Shown piece after piece: positions 23,610-32,996 of a stretch of DNA of 64,000 nt. Positions within the stretch are counted from its first letter, which is position 1. Every line of letters starts with the position of its first letter. The DNA comes from Takakia lepidozioides (Eukaryota; Streptophyta; Takakiopsida; Takakiales; Takakiaceae), in contig CM060733.1 of assembly GCA_030704615.1 (NCBI GenBank), positions 19,282,001 through 19,346,000 of the forward strand, written 5' to 3'. The notes below the pieces were generated by a model. The model was not told the DNA's origin, searched no databases, and saw nothing but the letters and a program-made list of their open reading frames with translations. The translations under genes were made by a program, and so were the position numbers.

Positions 23610-25788
23610 CTATGGACTTGTATCCCGCTGTAGAAGTGTTTTGACTTTGTTGAAACTCATAGTGGCTTGGTGAATGAAGAAGTCGCGCTTTGGATCACAA
23701 ACCATCCTTCTCAAGAAGATGAAGTAAAGATGTTTGCACGGTATGAACTTCCCTCTCTTTCCCAAACTACTTGAAAGCATATCAACAAAATCAGGACAGG
23801 TGCAACTGGGAAAATTGGAAATAGTGATGTCATACGTCTTGTCCTGGTGCGCAGATGCGGATGAGATCATGGTGAAGACCCGACCATACCCTGGATTAGG
23901 CACTTTGTTCCCGCAACACGAGCGTGAAGCATTCTCGCGGACTCGATTTTGCCATAGTGTTATGCGGTTGGAGGGAATCGTCGAACCAGCTTCCCATTCT
24001 ATCTGGTTGGCCACAAGTGAGCGTCAGGTGGAGGCACCCGTGAATCGCTTGAACTTGAAGCACCTCCACGTGCAATGGAATGTCTTGCTAGGGAGAAACC
24101 CGCCTCTTCCAGCATTGCGATCTCTTGGTGAGTGAGACCTGTGCCCATCTTCACAGGCCACATGGTTGGTGGAGTAGGCTTCCTCACCATGGAGGGCCTC
24201 ACTGTCCCACACACACATCTCCCGCAATCGTCAGCGCAGAACCAGAACTTGTGGTTCTTTGCCTCTCCTTGTCCGTAAGGGAGAAACAAACTAGTGAATG
24301 TAGGAGCTGCAGTGCGTTCTTTGCCTCTGGATATTAAAGATGTACATTTTTCATGATTGGTGGCCCTGATTGCTGCAACCAGACATTGTGCACTGTCTCC
24401 GCTAGATTGCAAGAAGGCATGTCCACCATCTCCTCATTGGACATATGCTGCAAGGTGAAAAAACGCAAAGCCGATATTAGGATGGGGACCTTGAAAGACA
24501 TATCCGAAGCACCTAAAGGAAGATGAATGCAAACCGCTCACCGTTGTCATGGCCGCTCCCCACTGTCGGTAACGGAAGTGCCAAAATGTGAACCAGTCTT
24601 CCAGTGCCCTCATGATGTCCTCCGATGCCGCTCCAGATGAGTACCACCAGGCACAAATTGTCTGGAACAATGTATTCGCTTCTCCCATAGTTTTTGCGTC
24701 TTTGTACTGTTTGCACAGTTGACGATGCATACTCTGCATATCCGGCTTGATGTCTGCCTTTGTGTGTTTATCCAGGGATTGTGTCCAATGGAAAAGACAT
24801 GTACGTTCTCTTCCAGGCATTGGTAATTTTGGACCTCCCGTCCCGAACACAATGCGGACAACGTTGAAGTTCGCTTGAGCACCGTCGGCCATGAAACCAA
24901 CAAAATTGGGAGATGGGAGACCATTGGAGGCCATAACACGAATGAGAGCTTCCCACATGAGCTGCTGTGAATCTGTGTCCTCTGACTGCATGTCACATAC
25001 TGCAATTGTCATGACACGCTGGTACACAAGGTCGTAAACATGACATGCCATTGTGGTCCAGTCTTTAACCCTCTTGACGTAATCAAACATAAGGAAGCAG
25101 TTGCCAAGATCGCCACCCTTTTGCATACGTTTAACTAGGCTGACTCCGCTGCCCTCACCTTTTGTGGACATTTTGAACATGAATACTTTCCTGGCTCCTT
25201 GTCCCGGAAAAACGTTGTCTTGGATGTAGTCGCACATGCTCATTTTCTTCAAATCCATAATATTGTCCATATAACCTCGGCTCCCAGAGCCCATTCTTAA
25301 AGCGTTCACCTGATTCCTAATGTTTGGAGAAGTCAATGTCGAGAAATGGTCCATAACAATGTCCAAAGCTGGTCCTCCAGTTTTCCTCCAACCAAATCCG
25401 ATGCACACAGAATACGGCTTTCCATAAATGACTTGCTCGCCCCCATGGCAATTGCAGAAGTGGTTCCAGTTGGATTGGTATCCAACTCTTGCCTTATCAG
25501 ACGCGAGACTGTCTCAACGCTCTCCCTGTAATCCCCCTTGGACACAGGGTGGTTGTGAAAACCGAAATGGACACAGGCTCTAGTCAGGGTTTTGAATCGA
25601 TGCACCACATAGTACATTCTGGCGCCACACAATGCAAGGCAGCAAGGTGGTAGCCTACAAAACTTGCACACAAAAGTGTTACTGTGTGGTGGTGTCACCC
25701 TAGGCTTGAATGGATTCACATGTTCCCAACTCCTGAGAGGGACTCGAAATGTCGCGCACCTCACTTCGGTAAGCTCCCCTTCAAGTCA
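23610..25788 (-). pseudogene. MULE-type transposase-derived SWIM zinc-finger gene (disrupted)
   Basis: Reading the minus strand from 25788, an N-terminal Cys-rich part (FVCKFC, PCCLALC) leads to HFGFHNHP, a FAR1/WRKY-like zinc-binding motif. Next is a long block with VMDHFSTL, FDYVKRVKDW, CDMQSEDT, FMADGAQANFN and RTCLFHWTQS, matching the MULE DDE transposase layout, and finally a SWIM finger (CTCPDF near 23800, PCKHLYFIFL near 23730). A 94-bp intron (24448-24541) joins GAAMTT to HMSNEEMVDMPSCN in frame. A frameshift near 25385 separates the first two blocks, and a TAA near 24334 precedes KFWFCADDCGRCVCG; a second intron could explain the latter. No ATG is visible at the 5' end. Such proteins bind DNA and cut and paste transposons, or are domesticated regulators. 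It is transcribed away from the methyltransferase-like gene. Confidence 0.75.
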
Positions 25789-26356
25789 TAGTTACTCGCT
25801 TTGATGCGCGCGCCTAACTCCCAACCTAGCCGCCGGGCCAACTCGGAGCTTCGACTGCTCACCGGGACATAACGGTCCCCCTTTACTCTTCCAAAAGACC
25901 CTCCACCAATTTGGGCCTAGTGGAAATTCCCTTTGGTAGATGGCAGTCCGGAATAGCTCCCCACTCCTTGGTTGCTTTCCGGCTCGCTCGCTTACTCACT
26001 AGTTTTTGGTCACCAACGGGCTTGCACCGTTCTCGGGGTTACTACTCCCTATATATACTTCTGTGACTGTCCGCAGGGGTTTCACAAACAACCATGCCAT
26101 TTTATGGCGAACCACCACGAAGACCCTCGATTCCCGGTGATGAGTCGTGGTGACTCTTGGCCCACCCACCACGGCCCCATTGGACCGTGATGAGTCCCAA
26201 GACTCCCCATGACTCCCACCACAAGGTCTCCGCCCCATGGTGAGTCCTATGCCACCCCCACTAAGTCCCACTAAGCTACCATCACCCCTTGTGGAGCCAC
26301 CCCCACCGCAACCCGGTGTGCGGGGCTCCACCTAGTGAGCGCCTCCGCCTCCTTGA
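25789..26356. promoter_or_regulatory. Divergent intergenic region between the two module genes
   Basis: This GC-rich segment separates the minus-strand MULE/SWIM gene from the plus-strand methyltransferase-like gene and is the only place a shared promoter could sit. Repeated GGTGAGTC/TGATGAGTC motifs occur at 26135-26250. First exons of either gene could also lie here. I identify no core promoter element. Confidence 0.35.
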
Positions 26357-29300
26357 GTGCCTTGGGCACTCAAGGGTGCTTTAGCCCCCCGTACCTATTG
26401 CTGCCACCGCCCCCACCACAGGGGCAGTCCCTCTGCGACCCGACCCCCTGCCCTCAAGACAAAGGGCCGCGACACGAAAACACAAGCAATAAAAGTTGTT
26501 AGCGACCAAACATTCGACCAATGGCTACACAAAGCAACCTTCTGGAGCCAGGTAAAGCATTCACAAAACCCTTTTCAAATGATTGTGCACATTCGTACTC
26601 TCTCCCAAATTCTGATGATCTTTCTTGCTGCAGTTGGAAAAACGAGCGGTGGCTGCACTTGGGGAGTCAATGGCAGACTACAAAATCCAGATGGCTTACC
26701 CCCGGATCACACTGGAGGCCTATATCAGGAGATGGAAGCTCGCTGTCTGGAACAACTGCTTCTTCAGGGAGTTTGAGAGAGACAAAGGGATCTCCAGATC
26801 CTACGAATTCAAAAACCAGTACAACAGTAAGCGAGCAATGAAACGAGTGTTGTACAGGTGTGACCTCCAAGAAACAAATGTGGTACTAGAAGTGTATGTT
26901 TCAGTATTCTTGTGTCGTGTTTTCTATGGACAATTTTGAATATGTAGGTTTTGAGGGAGGTCTGAGGCTCTGGACGTGCAGCCAATCAACATTGCGTTAA
27001 CACAAGCTTGTATCCCGGCTGGTTTTGGTTTCACTTTCCTGTACCTGGGGTATCGTTTTCTACATGTTAAAGGGCAAAAACCGCAAGGCAAATCAACGTT
27101 GCGTCAACGCAAGGTTGATGAAGGGCCAGGCTATATTGTAGGTCTTCATGTATTCTTGGGCTATTGTTTGCTGTCGTTTCCAGTTTCGCTGCTGCCAGGA
27201 GGAACATAAAGTCTGTTTGGAGTGAAATGCTGTTTAGAGCTTACACTGTACCACCAAACAGCCTTGCGTTGACGCAACGTTGTTTGACGGTATGGATTGC
27301 TAGAAATGTCCCGCAGAAATAGCCCGATTTCCATAAAATTGTAGGAAAGTTAAAGTTATCAAATACCATGGACAGGTATTTTCAGCAGAGGTATTCAACG
27401 TTGCGTCAATGCAAGGTTGAATATCCATACAAACAAATCTTCGAATGGTTGTTTTCTAGCACTGTTTTCCATTTCTTCTGTTCATGAAAACAACCTTGCG
27501 TTGACGCAATGTTGAATTCCGCTTGTCAATCACTGTCTTTTTTCATGCAACATTATCATATGTGGATCCGCCAATCTACTTTGCGTCAACGTAAGGTTGA
27601 TTGGGGATTCCATGTTGTGCATGCGATGGATTAGGATTATGGGCTTTCCCTCTGGTAAATGCTCGTTGAAAGTGCAGTTTTCAACATTTGGTTTTTCCTT
27701 TTCAGCTCGAATCAACATTGCGTCAACGCAAGGTTGATTCGGGCTAATAAATGTTCGTTTCGACGAGTTTCTGATCTGCATTCCAAAACCCTTCTCGTGA
27801 GGTGTGATCTGTGTGCTGTTCAAATCGAATGACTGTCTGGGTTTTGGGGGTGTGTGATTTAGGTACATGTATCATGTCCTCATACCGGGAAAGTACCTTA
27901 GCGATGACCCTGACTTCATCTACTCATGGGCTGACCCCTCTAACGACAAGACAATGTACACGGCTGGTATTGCCAGAGATTGGAGCAGGGCGCACTTCAG
28001 AGACTGTGGGTGGTACCTCGATCTGCCAAAACAGGACACACCATTCAATGAAGTGGTTTTGAGAAACCTTAACGACAACACCGCGGCACTTGCCCCGCTT
28101 GCTGACGAAGACATTCAGGACAGAATCATTCAAGCTCTGGCTGCAAAAGAGCCTAAGAAATCGGCTACTCCAAAACGGAATGGGAAGATTGCCGGGGATC
28201 CGAAGGGGGATGGGAAGAGTGCAGCTCCGCAGGAATAGGGCCCGTCAAAGGCCGCTGAAAGACACCCTTCTCTAACTAGGAGGGATATGAGAACACCAAA
28301 GTCGAGGGAGCAGCCTTTCGAGGCGAGAGAACATCCATCCAGGGTTTTGGGCCAATTCCATCGTAAGGTGGTGAATGAAAGTTTTCTGGCAATGATGGAA
28401 TCCAGGAAGTCCACATTCAAAGGGGTACCGTCGAAATCATGGGACATGCTTGTTTCGTTCCTTACTCAGGTAAGCACATATGTCTTTACTGTGACATGAA
28501 TGATTTTGTTTTGGCAACTCATTCTGGCTTGTCAACGAGATTGATTTCGTGTTGGATTTGGATTAGGCTTGTGACACTGTCTCTTGTTTTTTGTTAAAGG
28601 TCACAAAAAGGCCAGATTGGGTGAATGGACTCAGCAGGCATACGCGACTGACCTTGTGGTGCTGGACATTCCTGACGGTTTGCCTGTCCATGATGTGTTG
28701 CCTTCCAATGCAACCCCCACTTGGAACAAATCGGATTCTCGTTACTGGCACTGGGCTTTCTCATTCAACAACAAATTCCTTTCTGACTCGGGGGCGCTTC
28801 TTCTCATGCAGTCAAAGGACATGTCGGCACGGAGAACTCTTTTCAGCTACATGAAAGGTTCCGGGTTTCGTGTCATCAAAACTTGGACATGCATCAACAC
28901 TCTGCCTCTTACGAAGGGCGAGTTTCCGGGGCAAAAAGTGAGTTGGTTCCTATGAATTAAAGTTTCGTGGTTCTTCATAAAGTGTCAAAAGTAGGTTATG
29001 TCTTTTTGCTCATGCTCTCTTCGTAATTTGTGGCAGACTCGGGTATTCAAAACTTTGTGCCTGTGAGGGTGCGGGAGGACACTCTTCCTCCTGGTATTGC
29101 TAAGTTCCAGTTGAGGGACCTTGCAGCTCACATTGACCCAACCTGCGAGCCGGTGGATGATGATGTAATCTTCAATTACGTGGACTCGGGTCGAACTACG
29201 AAAAGGTCGACTGGTGTCCCTTGGAGAGGTGCCCGGGAGAAATCCCCAGCTTTCATGCAGACTTTGGTGGAGACATGCAGCCGTCACGGTGGACGAGTGG

Positions 29301-29981
29301 TTGACTTGTCTATTGGCACAGGTGGGGCCCTGAACTCTGTATTTGAAATATGGGCAGTGGGCTTAGGGAAGCCCTGTTTTAATTTCTCGTTCGTCTTCGA
29401 TTTGCAGGAGCATCTTTTCATGCGTGCAAAAGCGCCGGAAGGCACTTCTTCGGCATGGAGGCTGATACGGAGCTCTTCTCAAGCGAGCTTCATTAGCTTG
29501 AGTCGGGCACTACTTCTGCCCCATCCACAGAGGCACTTCTGGAGGAGCCCGAAGCGCCTGAGGAGGATCTCGACGTGGACTCTGATTTTGAGTGTGAGTA
29601 AGTTTAGCTTCTTGTCGTGCAATATATGTTGCATTTCCTTGTGTCATTCCCGTTCGACAGATGGTTGCTTACATGGCATATTTCAGGATGATGACATCTA
29701 CCACCATTCCTCTTCTTGCTTTCCAGAGTTCGGCACCAGTCATCGAATCAGCGGACACTTTTCGGTTTCCAAGGATACTACATGACCCCGAGTCCCTCTC
29801 GAACTTACCGCTTGCCGGTTTACGCGGAAGCATGGCATGGGTGTTGTCCCAACAAACAATGAATTCGCCTCTCCATGGGGGTCATGGAAGAAAAAAATAT
29901 CGTGGATGGGCTGCTGTGTTCATAGATGATATTGCTGCAGACTCTGGAAGTGGTTCCTCTGAAACCTCCAGTAGTTCGTGA
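26357..29981 (+). pseudogene. Amino-type (N4C/N6A fold) DNA methyltransferase-like gene, seven exons, disrupted
   Basis: Exons read from splice sites: to 26551, 26634-26893, 27863-28469, 28611-28937, 29037-29321, 29408-29597, 29687-29981. Joined frames give FWSQ|LEKRAVAALG, VLEV|YMYHVLIPGK, FLTQ|ARLGEWTQQ and DLSIGTG|ASFHACKSAG. Exon 4 has DLVVLDIPDG, at the place of the DPPY motif (IV) of class-beta amino-methyltransferases. Exons 5-6 have AFMQTLVETCSRHGGRVVDL then SIGTG, the place of DPFxGxG (motif I), followed by GRHFFGMEADTELF, the typical G..F.G.E.d..y motif. Both signature motifs are degenerate, so catalysis is doubtful. Two in-frame TAG codons (28236, 29494) and an apparent 1-nt loss near 29047 interrupt it. 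An acidic segment and a Ser-rich end follow. No ATG was found for exon 1. Family call is inference from motif order. Confidence 0.6.
26987..27736. repeat. Right cluster of the 24-bp palindrome (seven copies in intron 2)
   Basis: Copies of a palindrome with half-site CAACCTTGCGTT lie at 26987-27010, 27094-27117, 27259-27282, 27396-27419, 27491-27514, 27576-27599 and 27713-27736. They are spaced 85-165 bp apart with unrelated sequence between them. All lie within the 969-bp second intron (26894-27862) of the methyltransferase-like gene. Confidence 0.85.
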
Positions 29982-30776
29982 GGTTCATGTACAAAGGCTT
30001 AATAAATTGTGTTTTGGTGTTGCAATCATTGCCAACTATTTTTCAAGTTCTTCACGCGTTCCCGAAAGCACAATTAGGGATTGCCTGATGTAGGTCTTTA
30101 GATTCCAGCATTGGAAATGTTTGTGGGTTGGAATGAATGAACTATTTTGCAAAAAAAGGCTTTGCTGTTAATATTCAATTCTCTAGCGGGCGATCTCCTC
30201 AGTCCAAAATCATGTCCTCAATCCTAAGCCATCCACAAACCTTCCATTGTTCCTCGGCCGGAAAGAATATTAATGTGGGGGCAATGAAGAGGGTTCAAAA
30301 AATAAGGACATAGGCGACAACCTATCCGCAGAAATGGTGTGGGGGGGGAGAGCACGGAATTAGGCCCTGCACACGTGAATGCTTGCTGACGTGGCGTGAG
30401 CCTAGCCAGGCTCACGCGCAAGCATTCCCCGAAAACTTGTATTAGTTATAATGAATTTAGACGTACCTCAACCGAGCCACAACCATCTAGCCAATATATT
30501 TGACATTGTTCACGTGTTGATTCATGTCAAGATCATTGCGACGAGGCTGTGACACATAATTTGGCCAAGGTTTAGTACTTTTCGAAACTTGCAATATTTG
30601 AACGGCTGCCTAAACGGAGACCCAATCCAATCTGGTGACTGTCAAGCGCAAAACCACTCATGAGCTCAATCCGCCTAGCCCCGTGCTTCAAGACTTCATC
30701 GCACTCATTTCCCCGCCCTCATTTCCCGCCCTCTGTTCCCAAACGCTCTCTGGAGCCGCAAATGCCTAGGATAGAA
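29982..30776. other. 3' flank of the methyltransferase-like gene with terminal hairpin
   Basis: A perfect 10-bp stem GCGTGAGCCT-AGCC-AGGCTCACGC lies at about 30389-30412, preceded by GCTGACGTG. It mirrors the hairpins at 22995-23100 and may mark the right edge of a mobile unit. No other gene is seen. Confidence 0.5.
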
Positions 30777-32996
30777 GGGAATAGTAAAAAGGTTGTGTAA
30801 GGGGACTTCATAAAAATTGATAGTTTTGGCCTTGCCTGGGGGGCTGCCCGGGTCTGGGCCGTGGACCTAGCGACGCTTGGGCCTGCGACTGGATCTGGAT
30901 GTCTTGCATCCCAGTCAATACAAGAACTCACTGGGAACAAATTTCAGCTGCCCGTCCTTTCCTATTATCCTGGGTTGCAGTGCCCAAAGATTAGGTAAAT
31001 GCTCCCTGGACCAATGTTGGGCGGTTATTTGATTTGTTTCATAACCGGCGGTTCCGGTTGCTTCAAATTTTAGAAAAGTATTAACCTGAGGTTGCGGTTA
31101 TTAAATTTTTTATGGCTAGATATAACTTGTCGGTTATGGTTACTTACAAAAACCTCAAATAACCGCGGGTATCGGGCTGTTCTTTAAGAGGTTTTTGCTC
31201 GGTTATTTGAATGCGTGACCCCCGCCGGTTCCTAACTGGACCGGTTACTTCAATTTTTCACCTCCGTCGGTCATATATACATATAACCGGATAGATAACC
31301 GCCGGGTATTAGAGAGAAATTCAAATAGCCGCCCAACATTGCCCTGGACCCAATGAAAGATTCTTTATCGTGGGATACGACGACACCTGAGAAAGATTCG
31401 AAACGAATATTCCTCGACCCCGGGTTTATGCCTTTAACCTTGGGTCTAGATAGTGAAGTTTTCATCCGTCCATATATTCTACAACCTATATTTTCTAGGT
31501 GTTTCCACATATGAGTTTGTTGCGAGCAAGGCAGTTCTCTCGCCGTCTGCTTCCAGCCAAATGACAAAGGTGTCATTTTTACTACGCAACTGTGTTTCTC
31601 GAAAGGACTATCAACGTCTTCAATTGTACTCAAGCAACAATCTATTGCAGCACTACGTGCCTCTCTATCTGGAATGTAAATAGATATTGTCTGGTGCAGG
31701 AAAAGCGTCAACGCAGTAAAGATAATGACATGTACGAGAAATGGAAGCACAACTGCATTGAGTGCCACGGTGGATGGTCAGACGCCTCGGCTGACTAGTA
31801 ATTTTGTAATTTTGAAACTTTGATAATTAGAGTTGTGTCTTGTTTATGGCAAGAAAGTTGGAGACGAGAAAGAAATAGAATTAGGGTGTGTTTTCAATTC
31901 TAAAACTTGAATTTGAGCGTCAAATTGTGCATGTTGTCTAGCTAGGTTAGGTCGATCTCCATATCAACTATGTTGCAAAGATTTGCATACCGCCATTGAG
32001 GCAAGCGAAAGCTGTCAGGTTTTCATGTTTCTCATGTTATTGTCGCATGGACAAAAAACAAAAGGATTTTACACAGAAAATGGGCAAGTTGCTCGAGCAG
32101 CACCCATGGATTGCTATAGAATAAACGGTTGTTTGGCTGGCTGATTACGACTTTAGCATGCAGGTATACTTTGTGTTCATCCTGAGTGACTCATACAATC
32201 ACGAAGACACACTGACGTTAAGTAGTTGAGTAATTCGTCGTATTGGCAACGAGTTGATCTTCTCAAAACTCTGCAGCTCAAGAAATCACGATGTCCGTCG
32301 TGAAGTCAAATTTGGGAAATGCAGCTCCAATGCCAAAGTTTCAAAATTACAAAATTATCAGTTAGCTGAGACGTCTTATCATCCACCGCAGCACTCAATG
32401 CGGTGAAAAACTTTGTGCTTCCTCTTCTCATACACTTCATTACCTTTATTGTGTTGACGCTCTTCTTGCACCAGACCATATCCATTTACATTCCAGTTAG
32501 AGAGGCCTATATGTTACAATAGATTGTTGCTTGAGCACAGACATTGATACTTTTTCTGAGAAACACAATTGCGTAGTAAGCTCGAAGCGGACTGCGAGAG
32601 AGGTAATGGGAAACACCGAGAAAATAAATGCTGTAGAATGCATGGACGGATGTAAACTTCACTATCTAAACCCAGGGTTAAAGGCACAAGTCTGGGGTCA
32701 AGGAATAGTCATTTCGAAATCTTTTCTCGGGTGTCTTCATATCCCAGGGTAAAGAATCTTTCCATGGGTCCCGGGAGCATTTACCCAAGGCCAGAGAACC
32801 TTTGGCCACTACAACCCCAGGACAATAGGAAAGGCCGGGCAATGGCCGATTTGTACCCACTACTGACTTGGGTGTAGGACATCCAGTCCCAGGCCAAGCG
32901 TCGCTTCGTCCATGGCCTAGCCTCGGGCAGCGCCCCAGGCAATCCCAAAACTATCATTTTTATGGTGTCCCGCGACACAGCCTTTTCGCTATTCCC
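30777..32996. repeat. Large inverted duplication (arms about 0.7 kb, spacer about 0.5 kb)
   Basis: The left arm (about 30777-31825, including the MITE) is matched in reverse complement by 32335-32996. Shared landmarks include GGGAATAG at the outer ends, GATAGTTTTGGGATTGCCTG-like sequence, AAATGCTCCC, CTAGATAGTGAAGTTT, GTCTGGTGCA and TTTTGTAATTTTGAAACTTT at the inner ends. Divergence is moderate, perhaps 15-25% by eye. Neither arm holds a recognised gene. The inner spacer 31826-32334 is unique. It could be long terminal inverted repeats of a transposon or a simple inverted duplication; no 9-bp target duplication was found at the ends. Confidence 0.75.
31012..31341. mobile_element. hAT MITE with 8-bp target duplication
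   Basis: Left end CAATGTTGGGCGGTTATTTG mirrors the right end (CAAATAGCCGCCCAACATTG) almost perfectly. An exact 8-bp duplication CCCTGGAC flanks it (31004-31011 and 31342-31349). The 330-bp interior is rich in AACCG/CGGTT motifs and has no coding capacity. The terminus resembles that of the element at 3609-4760, so both belong to related hAT groups. Confidence 0.92.

Noticed and set aside
26130-26260. Hammerhead ribozyme, suggested by TGATGAGTC motifs
   Set aside because: The CTGATGA core and paired GAAA with helix III are not present; the motifs are a local GC-rich repeat.
26987-27736. A CRISPR-like array
   Set aside because: Repeats are palindromic, diverged and spaced irregularly within a spliceosomal intron of a plant gene; spacer lengths vary from about 60 to 140 bp.
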